This document shows positions 16,040 to 24,476 of a stretch of 34,056 nucleotides of DNA, one piece after another (the stretch's first letter is position 1; the number at the start of each line of letters is the position of its first letter). Both the position numbers and the translations under genes were made by a program. The stretch is taken from NCBI GenBank assembly GCA_021794995.1, contig JAJYPY010000011.1:1-34056 (forward strand), read 5' to 3'. The notes beneath the pieces were generated by a model. It was not told where the DNA came from and searched no databases. It saw nothing but the letters and a program-made list of their open reading frames with translations. The DNA comes from Actinomycetes bacterium (lineage in GTDB: Bacteria > Actinomycetota > Acidimicrobiia > Acidimicrobiales > RAAP-2).

Positions 16040-17167
16040 TCAGGGACGGCCCTCGGCAGAGCCGGCGATCGGCACCACTGGGGCCGTCGGGGCGAGCGCA
16101 GCGAGAGCGGCGGCGAGCGCCTTGTCCCGGTCACGGGTGGCGTGCTGGTAGCGCAGAGCGGCTGCCGGCGATGAGTGCCCCGCGCGGTACATCAGCTCAG
16201 CCGTGGTCGCCCCGGTAGCGGCGGCGAGCGTGAGCCCGACGTGGCGCAGGTCGTGCAGGTGCAGATCGGGTCGGCCGATGGCATTGCGAGCGTCGCTCCA
16301 CGCCTTGGAGAGCGTCACGGGCGCCAGCGGGGCGCCCTGTGCGCCGGTGAAGATGAGCGCGTCGGGCTCCGGTCGTACGAACCGCTCCAGGTGGCCCGTG
16401 AGCGCTGGTGAGATGTTGGGCGGGATACTGAGCGCCCGACGGCCAGCGGTCGTCTTGGGCGCCTTGAAGACCGATCTTCCGGTCGTGAGGGTGACCCGCG
16501 TTTGTTCGATGGAAAGCGTCCCATGCAGCACGTCGATGTCGCAGCGACGAAGCCCGAGCAGCTCGCCGCGTCGAAGCTGGCACCACGTGGCGATCAGCAC
16601 CAGGACCCGCAGCCGCTCGGGCATCGCATCGGCGAGCGCGGCGACTTCAGCAACGGTGGCGAGCGGTCGTTCCGGTGAGCGTTCAACGCCGGCGCCGCTC
16701 ACCTTGCATGGTGAGGTGAGGATGAGCCCATCGGCCACGGCGGTCTTGAGGATCGTCGAGAGGAGCCGGTACGCCTTCGCCGCGGTGATCGGATGAGCCG
16801 TCGCGAGCGCGGCGTTCCAGCCTCTGACCTTGGACGGAGAGAGTCTTGCGAGCGTGCACGCGCCGAGTTGCGGGCTTACGTGGTGGTCGAGCAGGAAGCG
16901 GTACAGCTCGACGGTGCGAATGGATAGCTCGGGGCGCCGGTCGAGCCACTGGGCTGCGTAGTCCTTGAGCGTTACCGTTCCAGAGTGCGGATCGATCCAA
17001 CCGCCTCTGTAAATGTCGGCTTCGACGGTGGCGACGTAAGCGTTCGCTGTCGCCTTCGCTGGGAACGTGCGGGGCGCGACGTGGCGCTGCCCCTCGTGCC
17101 AGTAGCTCGCCTGGTACCTGCCCGATGGGAGCTTGCGAATGTTGCCAAAAGTGCGGCGGCTTACCAT
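16040..17167 (-). CDS. Tyrosine site-specific recombinase (integrase)
   Basis: A 375-residue protein of phage/ICE integrase build: an N-terminal arm-binding-like domain (about 1-60, PSGRYQASYWHEGQRHVAPRTF), a SAM-like core-binding domain (about 65-150) and the catalytic domain (about 168-360). All catalytic residues are visible: Arg200 (LRRGELLGL), Lys238 (APKTTAGRR), His305-x-x-Arg308-His309 (HDLRH), His331 (GHSS) and the nucleophile Tyr340 (ALRYQHA). It cuts and rejoins DNA at att sites. Its position beside a tRNA-Gly fragment supports integration into that tRNA. It starts with ATG at 17167. No excisionase gene is recognised nearby. Confidence 0.95.
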   Translation of the reverse strand: MVSRRTFGNIRKLPSGRYQASYWHEGQRHVAPRTFPAKATANAYVATVEADIYRGGWIDPHSGTVTLKDYAAQWLDRRPELSIRTVELYRFLLDHHVSPQLGACTLARLSPSKVRGWNAALATAHPITAAKAYRLLSTILKTAVADGLILTSPCKVSGAGVERSPERPLATVAEVAALADAMPERLRVLVLIATWCQLRRGELLGLRRCDIDVLHGTLSIEQTRVTLTTGRSVFKAPKTTAGRRALSIPPNISPALTGHLERFVRPEPDALIFTGAQGAPLAPVTLSKAWSDARNAIGRPDLHLHDLRHVGLTLAAATGATTAELMYRAGHSSPAAALRYQHATRDRDKALAAALAALAPTAPVVPIAGSAEGRP

Positions 17168-17574
17168 GCGAGAACTTTAGCCTCGGGGTGCATCACCAGC
17201 TCGACTGGAGAAACGCGCCTGTTGTCAGGGGCCCCTCCTGGTCAAGGGCGCGAACCGCAGGGGTTCATCACTGGCGCTTCCAGAGGTGGCCGAGCCGATG
17301 GGCCGACGCACACACCGCCCAGCCCGACCGTCCCTGGCTTGGCTAGCAGCGCATCTCGCCCCCTGTGCCCTGACGGTCGAATAGGTACAACGAGAAGTCG
17401 GATTAGTGGCGCTTCGGAAATCAGCGGGGTCGAACGCTCGCGATAGTAAGCGGACGGCCCCAGCAGCGTCGGATGAGTGCCCGCCAACCGGCGGGACATG
17501 GCGACAGGCCTGACCGACCGCGGATAGGGGACGCGGCGGCTTCCACTCGTTGAGTAGAACTCACAGGTTCTGGG
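17168..17574. other. Gene-free stretch upstream of the integrase
   Basis: About 400 bp without a convincing coding frame. It contains a 10-bp palindrome AGGGGCCCCT near 17227 and a short GAACC/GGTTC hairpin near 17251, neither with a clear role. The integrase promoter must lie here. Lost element cargo is possible, but I recognise no remnant. Confidence 0.5.
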
Positions 17575-18606
17575 CTAGTTGCTGAGGTAGGCCCGTCCGT
17601 CTGCGGCCAGGCGCGCCCGTCCCCGCTCAACTCGCCTGCCGGTCGCTGCTTCCAAGGCGTGCTCGCACCGGGCCGTGTAGGCAAGCACCCAGAGTGCAGC
17701 TGCGAGTCCCGCTCGTCGCTGCACCCGGCTGAAGGCTCGGCCGGCGCCTGCCTCATAGGCGGACAGATAGGCCAGGACCTCGTCTGGCCCGGGTGCGATC
17801 GGGTCGCTGGCCTCGCCGGTAGAGCGCCAGGTGGCGGCGGCCTGGCCCACGGCCACCGATTCGGTGACCACGGCCAGGGAGTCCCAGTCGTAGACCACGA
17901 CTACTTCTTGGTCGTCGATGCGCACATTCCTGGCTGACCAATCGGTGTGGGCGACAGTGGGGACGGAATCGTCGGCGCCCCTGGCGGCCTTGGCTGCCTC
18001 GGCCAATTCGTCGATCCAGGAGGCCTCCGCGGCCCGCAAAGAGAAGTCGAAGAGGGGATTATGTGGCTGGGGGTACAACTGCCCGCTCGGCGCCCGGAGG
18101 GGATGGTGATCGCGCAGGCCCGGGTCGGTCAGTCCGCGGCACAGCGCCACCTGGCGGGAGAGGCCCCGGGCACTTGCGGCCATCTCCGAATCGCTGGTGA
18201 GCGTCCTCATGCCCGGGTCGGGCACTAGTTCCTCGACGGTGGCCAAGGCGGGTCCGGCCGACTCCGGCCCGAGGATCGGGCGGGGACAAGGGAACCCGGA
18301 TTCGGCGAGGTGCTCCTGGATGCGGCGGACCGAGGTTAGGAACGGGGTGGCCCATTGGCTCTGGTAGGCCTTGATCACGACGTGTCGGCCGTCATCGAGC
18401 ACGACGCCTGCCACGCATCCGGCAGACGAGCCGTAAAACAATGCCTCCGCCACCTTCGCTCCCAGGGCTGCGAGAGCGAAGTCCTCCATCTGGGCCGCCA
18501 CAACTTCCGGTTCAGAGCTTTTGAATACTCCTTGCTCAACGCTCGCAGCTTCCCAACGCCGGATGTGCGCATCCACGAGGTCGGCCAACGTTGGCACCGT
18601 CCTCAT
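17575..18606 (-). CDS. Kinase-fold phosphotransferase (APH/choline-kinase-like)
   Basis: A 343-residue protein. An N-lobe with GRHVVIKAY (about 99-107) supplies the likely ATP-binding Lys. The catalytic loop AHTDWSARNV (Brenner motif HxDxxxxN) lies near residue 240 and is followed by VVVVYDWDSLA, whose DWD matches the magnesium-binding motif. This is the signature of aminoglycoside/homoserine/choline-type small-molecule kinases. The substrate is unknown, and resistance to an antibiotic should not be assumed. The frame is open to 18774, but ATG at 18606 begins the protein-like sequence (MRTVPTLADLVDAHIRRWE) and avoids overlap with the methyltransferase gene 152 bp upstream. It lies inside the putative island. 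Confidence 0.8.
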   Translation of the reverse strand: MRTVPTLADLVDAHIRRWEAASVEQGVFKSSEPEVVAAQMEDFALAALGAKVAEALFYGSSAGCVAGVVLDDGRHVVIKAYQSQWATPFLTSVRRIQEHLAESGFPCPRPILGPESAGPALATVEELVPDPGMRTLTSDSEMAASARGLSRQVALCRGLTDPGLRDHHPLRAPSGQLYPQPHNPLFDFSLRAAEASWIDELAEAAKAARGADDSVPTVAHTDWSARNVRIDDQEVVVVYDWDSLAVVTESVAVGQAAATWRSTGEASDPIAPGPDEVLAYLSAYEAGAGRAFSRVQRRAGLAAALWVLAYTARCEHALEAATGRRVERGRARLAADGRAYLSN

Positions 18607-18692
18607 CGTAGTGATGGTCGCCGACTCGGAAGGGGCCGAGCATCTCGCGACCACCCGGGTGTCATGTTCGATAGCGCCTGCAGCCGGCGGTC

Positions 18693-18718
18693 GGGGGCGC
18701 AATGTCGTTCGCGCCCCC
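18693..18718 (-). terminator. Hairpin downstream of the methyltransferase gene
   Basis: GGGGGCGC at 18693-18700 and GCGCCCCC at 18711-18718 form a perfect 8-bp GC stem with a 10-base loop. It starts 41 bp past the methyltransferase stop and before the phosphotransferase start on the same strand. It lacks a T-tract. Confidence 0.4.
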
Positions 18719-18758
18719 CGATGTTCGGGGGCAGGCGGATGTGAGGGCTTCATCCCGC

Positions 18759-19670
18759 TCAATGAACGGACCACAGGTATGCGGCGGCGCGACGGACCTG
18801 TCCTTGACCCGTCTCGACCAAAGGTCGCAGATGGTCGCTCAGACGCTGCCCCTCCGCGGGAGAGAGCACTTCAGAGATCGCTTCGGCTCGCGTCGGGACC
18901 AGCGGATTGGGCGCACTGTGGAGCCAGGCTTCCCATGACGTCTGCCAGGGGCTTGCGCTATACGCCTCGATGTCCACTTCGAGGCTCAGGTGCACCTCGC
19001 TGAACCCGGCACCTTCTGCCAGCGAAAGAAGGTCGCGCTCGTCGAAGTCGAACATGGCGTCGGTCGCCTGGGGCTGGCGACTCTCGTACACCGCCTTCAC
19101 CTTGGACGCGATCTCCGCCACTGCTTCCACGTCGTAGCCGTGGAACCGGTCCGCTGGTTCTGGATGGCCGAACCGGTTGATCGGCTCGAAGAATGAAAGT
19201 CGCCCCCCTGGTCGAAGCACCCGGTGGAATTCGCCGAATGCACCGGCCTTGTCCTTCTCGTAGATGAGGACCGATCGCAGCGTCACCGCGTCGACGGAAG
19301 CGTCTTCAATGGCGGAGAGCTCGTTCGCCGACGCACGAACGAATTGGCATCGCCCGAGTACTCCCGCCGCTCGGGCGAGCTCCCGACAGCGCTCGAGCAG
19401 ATCCGATGAGACGTCGCTGAAGATCACCTCACCCGATGGCCCGACCTTCTCGAGAGCTGCGAAGGCGATGAGGCCCTCCCCACAGCCGACGTCGAGGACA
19501 CGAGCGCCTGTGGAGACGTCTGCGTTTGCAATCACCCGGTCGCGGATGGGGCCGAGGAACTCAAGCGTCTGGCGGAGGAACTCGCGATCACCGCCATGGC
19601 GCCGTTCGGCAAGCCAGGCCGCCCAGTGGTCGGTCGTATTTGTTGCCTGAGAGGCGTCTATGTCGCTCAC
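18759..19670 (-). CDS. Class I SAM-dependent methyltransferase
   Basis: A 303-residue protein with a Rossmann-type methyltransferase core: motif I VLDVGCGEG (about 58-66), the acidic end of strand 2 VIFSDVSSD (about 83-91), a motif with ANELSAIEDASVDAVTLRSVLIY (about 114-136), and post-motif FHRVLRPGGRLSFFEP (about 147-162). It resembles small-molecule methyltransferases of the UbiE/ArsM-like superfamily. The substrate cannot be read. The C-terminal 100 residues are a longer acidic cap, perhaps for substrate binding. It starts with GTG at 19670. It is on the same strand as the phosphotransferase, but a hairpin in the 152-bp gap suggests separate transcripts. Confidence 0.85.
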   Translation of the reverse strand: MSDIDASQATNTTDHWAAWLAERRHGGDREFLRQTLEFLGPIRDRVIANADVSTGARVLDVGCGEGLIAFAALEKVGPSGEVIFSDVSSDLLERCRELARAAGVLGRCQFVRASANELSAIEDASVDAVTLRSVLIYEKDKAGAFGEFHRVLRPGGRLSFFEPINRFGHPEPADRFHGYDVEAVAEIASKVKAVYESRQPQATDAMFDFDERDLLSLAEGAGFSEVHLSLEVDIEAYSASPWQTSWEAWLHSAPNPLVPTRAEAISEVLSPAEGQRLSDHLRPLVETGQGQVRRAAAYLWSVH

Positions 19671-19978
19671 GTCTCAATAGTGCCCGGCCAATGGCCCGGG
19701 GTTAGTTCGACCTGTCTCCGGACCGGCGTTTCGGGCCTATTGGAACTCTTGAGCAAGTGAGCGGTACGGGGCAGTCGTCTCGGAGTCCTACTCAAGGCTC
19801 GCCGACCCGGCCATGACCTCACTCACCGCGTCGTATTCGCTGCTCTCGAGGCGGCGGCTCGGCTCGAGCGCGAAGCTACGAAGACCAACGGACGTGGTTG
19901 ATAAAGCGGTCACCGGGCAGCTCCTCGAGGGCGGCGCCGGCCAGTCGCAGGACGGTTGGATAGGTAGGATGTCGTCCG
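19671..19978. other. Intergenic stretch with a possible gene remnant
   Basis: No complete gene is visible. A 46-codon open stretch at 19761-19901 on the plus strand ends in TGA and has protein-like composition (RRPGHDLTHRVVFAALEAA) but no start codon, so it could be the C-terminal leftover of a lost gene preceding gtrA. Confidence 0.3.
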
Positions 19979-20310
19979 ATGCCCGACCGAGCCCGGCGCC
20001 TCTGGGGTTGGCTCCGAACGCCCCCGGGGATCAGGATCGTCCGCTACACGATGGTGTCTGCCACCACGATGACCTTTTCTCTGGTCATGGTCGGGATCGT
20101 CTACGGCGTCATGCGGTTGTGGAGCCCGGTGCCGTGCACCATCTTCGCCAACGTAACGGCGGTGTTCCCTTCCTACTGGCTGCACCACAGGTGGACCTGG
20201 GGCAAGCGGGGCCGCTCGCACGTGTCCCAGGAGGTCCTCCCCTTCTGGGTGCTGTCGGCGGCGATCATCGCCTTCTCGGCCGTCGCTGCCAACGCGGCCC
20301 GCTCCCTTAG
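19979..20310 (+). pseudogene. GtrA-family membrane protein, 5' part, disrupted by IS
   Basis: The first 110 codons and two bases of a GtrA-like gene. Helices are visible at about residues 20-45 (VRYTMVSATTMTFSLVMVGIV), 52-70 (PCTIFANVTAVFPSYW) and 88-105, with the family hallmark HHRWTWGKRG at about 69-78. GtrA proteins are small four-helix membrane proteins linked to moving lipid-linked sugars for cell-surface glycans. The gene is cut at 20310 by an IS1380-type element. Removing the IS and one 5-bp duplication joins it in frame to 21940-22078 to give a 156-residue protein of normal length. As it stands, the frame ends inside the IS after 120 codons. Confidence 0.85.
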
Positions 20311-21934
20311 CCTCGATCCACCGCGTGACACCTTGAACTGAACCAGCGCGCATCCGCGGAAAATGCCTCCTGACCTGCGAGAATGGTGTTTGCGAACGCA
20401 CCATTCCGTGCAGGATCAAGGAGGCACTTCCAGTGAGTCCAGTATCGCGCGGCATCGACCGCATCGCGGTGACCTTCGATGAACCCGGTCTCGTGGCCAA
20501 CGCCGGGCTGTTGCTCATCGCCACGCTGGTGAAGCGCCTCGACCTCGAGGCGGTCATCGACAACATGGTGCGCATCCCGTCCAAGCTCGGTGGCTTTTCA
20601 CCGGGGCGCAAGGTGCTCACGCTCGTCCACGCCATGGTCGCCGGCGCCACCCACATCGACCACGCCGACGTGTTGCGCGCCGGTGCGACCGAAGAGGTCC
20701 TCTCTCATCGGGTGATGGCACCGTCGACGCTCGGGACGTTCCTGCGGGCCTTCACCTTCGGTCATGTCCGCCAGCTCGAAGCGGTCGTCGGCGAGGTGCT
20801 GCGGCGCGCATGGAGCGCCATGACCCTGCCCGCCCGTCTCGTCGTCGACGTGGACTCGAGGATCTGCGAGGTCGCGGGCAAGAAGAAGGCCGGCGCCGCT
20901 TACGGCTACACCAAGGTCTTGGGGCTGCACCCACTGCTCGCGACGCGCGCAGACACCGGAGAGCTGCTCCACGCCCGGCTGCGCAAGGGGTCGGCCAACA
21001 CCCAACGTGGGGTCAAGCGCTTCATCGAAGAGCTCGTCGCCCGCCTGAAAAGAGCCGGGGCGACCGGCGACCTCGTCATGCGCTTCGACTCGGGGTTCTG
21101 GTCCAAAGACCTCCTCTTTACCTTGGAGCGCCTCGGGGTCTCCTACACCATGGCCGTGCGGGCAGGCACCAAGGCGATCGCCCAGGTCATCGCCACCATC
21201 GCCGAGGAGGACTGGGTCCCAATCGTCTACCCAGACGGCGGTGAGGCCGCCGTCGCCGAGACGACCTACAAGGGAAGGCGCCTCGTCGTCCGGCGCACGC
21301 GGCTCATGGGACCCCAGGCGACGCTGTGGCCCGACTGGCGCCACTTCGCCTTCCTCACCGATCTGACCGGCACCGCTGTCGCCCTCGATGCCTTCCACCG
21401 CGAGCGCGCCCAAGCAGAGCTCGACATCCGCGACCTGAAGGAGGGGGCGGGCATGGAGCACTGCCCCTCGGGCAGCTTCGCTGCCAACGCCGCCTGGCTC
21501 CAGTGCGCCGTCTTGGCCCACAACCTGGTTCGCTGGACCCAACTCTTGGGCGGCCTCCACGGCCGCGACGGCCACCGTCCGGCCGTCGCACGGACCATCC
21601 GCACGCGCTTCGTGTCGCTGCCGGGTCGGCTCGTCAACCGCTCGGGGACGCCGACGTTGCGTGCACCGAGCCTCTGGCCGTGGCAGGAGCCGTTCACCCG
21701 CGCGCTTTCGAACCTGCGCGCCCTCGCAGTCGCCGTCACCTGAACCGCGGCTTCCGCGGTCAGCGCAGCCGCAGACGACCCGCATCAGTGCGCTGACATC
21801 GCGCCAACCACAAGAGTCTCTGGTCGATCACGTCCATGCTCGGGTCGCCCCGGCGTTTCAGCAGCGAGAACGAGTCCTGCGCAACCGCCCGGCCATCGGC
21901 ATGCGGTCAGCCGGCGTTACGCGGTGGATCGAGG
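20311..21934 (+). mobile_element. Complete IS1380-family insertion sequence (1624 bp)
   Basis: The perfect 16-bp terminal inverted repeats CCTCGATCCACCGCGT lie at 20311-20326 and, reversed, at 21919-21934. They match at 20 of 22 bases if extended. The element is flanked by the 5-bp direct repeat CTTAG (20306-20310 and 21935-21939), the target duplication. It contains one transposase gene. Intact ends, duplication and reading frame suggest recent insertion. Confidence 0.95.
20433..21743 (+). CDS. IS1380-family transposase
   Basis: A 436-residue DDE transposase. Likely catalytic acids lie in VVDVDSRI (about 141-148, first Asp), MRFDSGFW (about 214-221, second Asp) and ELDIRDLKEGAGMEH (about 330-344, the DDE Glu with the YREK-like region). 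Length and motif order match IS1380-type transposases (DDE_Tnp_1 fold). It moves the surrounding IS by cut-and-paste. GTG at 20433 follows a strong AAGGAGG eight bases upstream. The frame is intact, so the element may still be active. Confidence 0.93.
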   Translation: MSPVSRGIDRIAVTFDEPGLVANAGLLLIATLVKRLDLEAVIDNMVRIPSKLGGFSPGRKVLTLVHAMVAGATHIDHADVLRAGATEEVLSHRVMAPSTLGTFLRAFTFGHVRQLEAVVGEVLRRAWSAMTLPARLVVDVDSRICEVAGKKKAGAAYGYTKVLGLHPLLATRADTGELLHARLRKGSANTQRGVKRFIEELVARLKRAGATGDLVMRFDSGFWSKDLLFTLERLGVSYTMAVRAGTKAIAQVIATIAEEDWVPIVYPDGGEAAVAETTYKGRRLVVRRTRLMGPQATLWPDWRHFAFLTDLTGTAVALDAFHRERAQAELDIRDLKEGAGMEHCPSGSFAANAAWLQCAVLAHNLVRWTQLLGGLHGRDGHRPAVARTIRTRFVSLPGRLVNRSGTPTLRAPSLWPWQEPFTRALSNLRALAVAVT

Positions 21935-21939
21935 CTTAG

Positions 21940-22078
21940 TCACACGTCCCACATGGACCACTTGGGCCAGACGATACTGGTCCTCATCGCCGATGTTATT
22001 TCTTTCACTATCTTCTGGCTGCTCGAGCTCGTGGTCTTCAATCGAAGCTTCCGCGTGCACAGGTTCGAGACCGCGTGA
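21940..22078 (+). pseudogene. GtrA-family membrane protein, 3' part, separated by IS
   Basis: This is the C-terminal 45 codons of the disrupted GtrA-like gene, containing the last membrane helix (LVLIADVISFTIFWLLELVVF) and a basic tail, which matches the end of GtrA proteins. It is in the same frame as the 5' part once the IS and one CTTAG are removed. It has no start of its own that would make a stable protein. Confidence 0.8.
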
Positions 22079-22172
22079 GACCGACGGCTTGGCCCGCGTG
22101 TCGGATCGGCGTCGCGACAGATCGCTCGCTCTGATCCCAGCCACGCGTAACCCCGTCTCGGCGGTAGGCAAC

Positions 22173-22195
22173 AGGTCCTGTGCGCGCGCGGACCT
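22173..22195. terminator. Possible hairpin between convergent genes
   Basis: AGGTCC at 22173-22178 and GGACCT at 22190-22195 form a 6-bp stem with an 11-base GC-rich loop, between the gtrA end and the convergent propeller-protein stop. No T-tract is present. Confidence 0.25.
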
Positions 22196-22224
22196 TAGGG
22201 GGCGCGCTGGAGGGCGTGGAAGGC

Positions 22225-23892
22225 TCAGCTTCCCGGTGCGACGAGGCTGTAGACGGGTGCGTAGCGGGAGCCCTTCGCGGCGATGCCTCGTGAAAGGCAG
22301 ACGTCCTTCGTCGGGCAGGTGACCGACCCCATTGACAGGTAGGACTGGCCTGTGGCGTTGGGAGCTGTCGATGGGACGCTGAAGACGACCTTCGACCACG
22401 TCGAACCGCCGTCCGTCGTTCCGATGAGCACCGGAGAGCCCATGTCGACGCCGCTGCCGACCTTCTGGCCGACCTCCTCCTGGCCACCAGCCCAGCACTC
22501 TGTGGCCGTCGGGCACGAGAGGCCGTTGAGGTTCGGCGCAGGCACGTCTGTCGGCAACACGTCGGGCGTCCAGGTGAGCCCTCCGTCACGGCTGGAGGCG
22601 ATGTCGCTGACAAGTGTGACCGGTTGGCAGGTGCCCCCGGACACGTGGTACTTCGCAGCCTCTTGGGCTGCCGCGGCGGCCTTGAGCCTGGTCTCGGTTT
22701 TCGAGATGGCCGCCATCTGCGGGCTCATGGCCGGAAAGGTCGATGTACGGGCGGGCGAGGCGCGTGTCGATGCGCACTGCGCTGTCGTCTTGGCGGAGGT
22801 GTTGGGGATCGGCACGAACCCGGAGACGAAGCAGTGCGTGGAGTCGGCACAGCTGAGCTGGGAGAACTTCACGTCGAAGCCCCTCGGGAGCGAGCCGGTG
22901 CTCCAGGTGTGCCCGCCGTCGGTCGTGACCGCCGAGACGCCGACGGGGACGAGCTCGTGGGAGGAGGCGTCCGTCATCCCGACGGCCGTGCAGTCGGTGC
23001 TCGTCGTGCAGGCGAGGCCGACCATCGAGTCACCGGTGAGAATTGGCTCGTCTGCGAAGGTCGAACCCCCATCGCTCGTCACGAGGAGCGTCGCGTCGAC
23101 GGGCGCCTGTGTATGAAGTGAGCTCGAGACGAGGCCCATGCACACCCCTGTCGAAGGACATGACAGTGTGTGCAAGGTTCCGACGCCTGTGGGAAGCGGG
23201 TCGATCGTGAACGAGTGTCCACCGTCTCGGGTGATCGCGAGCACCGGTTGGTTCTTGTAGGTGGCACCAGTCGCGCACCACCGCGGGCCGCTGCACTCGA
23301 GCGGGGTCGCGGGTATGAGGCCCGAGGGGACCGGCAGCGCAGTCCAGCTGGCACCCTCGTCGGTGCTCACGTAGAGATCCTGTGAGAGGAGCGGAGCTGT
23401 CGCTACGGACGAGGGGTACCTCCCTGCGAGGTCGTAGCACGTGCCAGAGGGGGAGCACGAGAAGATGCCGGGAGGCGGGCCGTAGACGTTCTGCTGCCAG
23501 GTCCCACTCAACACCGCGTCGACCAGGTGCCAACTGCCGTGCTTCGTGGCCGCACCGCCTTGGCCCGTGGAGAGGAGCGGCCGAGCGGCCTTCCACGACG
23601 TCGTGAAGGGACGGCGCAGTCCGCCACCTCCGCCGACCCCGACCCCGACGAGCACACCGAGGAGCACGATCACCGCAGCAGCCGCGGCCACCGGCATCCG
23701 CCAGCTGCGGCGGGTGGGTCGGCGGGGCTGGCGTCCGACTTCAATCGGCCGCTCGTCTGGCTCCTCGGGCGAATTGGAGACGATTGCCTCGAACAACTCG
23801 TCGAAGACGGGATCCGCGAGCGCGCGCTCGACTGCCCCGCGGTCGACGGGATCGCTCCCCTCCAACACGATGAGCTCGTCCATGGCGCTCAT
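22225..23892 (-). CDS. Membrane-anchored Cys-rich beta-propeller protein paired with ECF sigma factor
   Basis: A 555-residue protein. Residues 1-66 are a hydrophilic cytoplasmic head, about 67-89 one membrane helix (PVAAAAAVIVLLGVLVGVGVGG), and the rest lies outside the cell. The outer part has seven exact CX5C motifs (such as CPSTGVC, CTTSTDC, CADSTHC, CPTATEC, CPTKDVC), alternating with six Asp-box/BNR-type motifs (such as TRDGGHSF, TTDGGHTW, SRDGGLTW, TTDGGSTW). This strongly suggests a propeller with about seven blades, each perhaps closed by a disulfide. The gene overlaps the ECF sigma gene (ATGA). That placement is usual for anti-sigma factors, but the head lacks the HxxxCxxC zinc motif of ZAS anti-sigma factors. 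A role in sensing and in holding the sigma factor is inferred. Confidence 0.8.
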   Translation of the reverse strand: MSAMDELIVLEGSDPVDRGAVERALADPVFDELFEAIVSNSPEEPDERPIEVGRQPRRPTRRSWRMPVAAAAAVIVLLGVLVGVGVGGGGGLRRPFTTSWKAARPLLSTGQGGAATKHGSWHLVDAVLSGTWQQNVYGPPPGIFSCSPSGTCYDLAGRYPSSVATAPLLSQDLYVSTDEGASWTALPVPSGLIPATPLECSGPRWCATGATYKNQPVLAITRDGGHSFTIDPLPTGVGTLHTLSCPSTGVCMGLVSSSLHTQAPVDATLLVTSDGGSTFADEPILTGDSMVGLACTTSTDCTAVGMTDASSHELVPVGVSAVTTDGGHTWSTGSLPRGFDVKFSQLSCADSTHCFVSGFVPIPNTSAKTTAQCASTRASPARTSTFPAMSPQMAAISKTETRLKAAAAAQEAAKYHVSGGTCQPVTLVSDIASSRDGGLTWTPDVLPTDVPAPNLNGLSCPTATECWAGGQEEVGQKVGSGVDMGSPVLIGTTDGGSTWSKVVFSVPSTAPNATGQSYLSMGSVTCPTKDVCLSRGIAAKGSRYAPVYSLVAPGS

Positions 23893-24476
23893 GCCTCCTC
23901 TTGCACGCAGCCGGGCGCGGCGCCCTCACTCCCTCTATGTCCGGCAAGGGCTTGACGTTTCGGAGGTCGGTCATCACCTGAGAGTGTCTCAAGAGCCGCG
24001 TCGAGGCGCCTCCTCGCCCGGTGCAGACGGATCCGGACCGCACCGGGTGAGCAGCCGAGGACAACCCCAGCACCTGCGGCGTCCAACCCGTCCCATCCGA
24101 CGAGCATGAGCAGCTCCCGGTCGTCGTCATCGAGGGCCCGAAGGGCAGCCAGCGCCACGATGTGTGCCTCGTCGGCTGGCTCGACCACGGTCTCGTGGTC
24201 GGTGAGGACGGCCCCGATCCGGGCCACGAGCTGGCCGTGCCTGTGGTCACGACGGACCTCGTTGGCGAGCACGTTTCGGGCCGTGACGTAGAGCCACAGA
24301 ATCGCCTGGGTCCCACCCGGCACGTCGTCGAGGCACTTCCAGGCGATGGCGAACGTCTCGGCCACGACGTCTGCCGCGGCCTCGGCGCTGCGGGTCCGGC
24401 GGAGGGCATACGCGAGGAGCCTCGGGCGCGCCGAGAGGTAGAGGGCTTGGAAGCGCTCCTGTCGCCCGTCGTCCAT
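23889..24476 (-). CDS. ECF-type RNA polymerase sigma factor
   Basis: A 195-residue protein. Region 2 spans about residues 8-75 (FQALYLSARPRLLAYALRRTRSAEAAADVVAETFAIAWK ... WLYVTARNVLANEVRR) and binds core polymerase and the -10 element. Region 4 spans about 115-165 (LRALDDDDRELLMLVGWDGLDAAGAGVVLGCSPGAVRIRLHRARRRL) and reads the -35 element. The tail of about 25 residues is hydrophilic. ATG at 24476 follows GGGGGG and starts the conserved part. The frame itself extends to 24656 without homology. It overlaps the downstream membrane-propeller gene by 4 bp. A GAAAC-type -35-like sequence lies on this strand near 24538, so autoregulation is possible but unproven. Confidence 0.92.
   Translation of the reverse strand: MDDGRQERFQALYLSARPRLLAYALRRTRSAEAAADVVAETFAIAWKCLDDVPGGTQAILWLYVTARNVLANEVRRDHRHGQLVARIGAVLTDHETVVEPADEAHIVALAALRALDDDDRELLMLVGWDGLDAAGAGVVLGCSPGAVRIRLHRARRRLDAALETLSGDDRPPKRQALAGHRGSEGAAPGCVQEEA

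Noticed and set aside
20433-21743. Second ORF or passenger gene in the IS
   Set aside because: Other long frames within the element are antisense or shifted shadows of the transposase.
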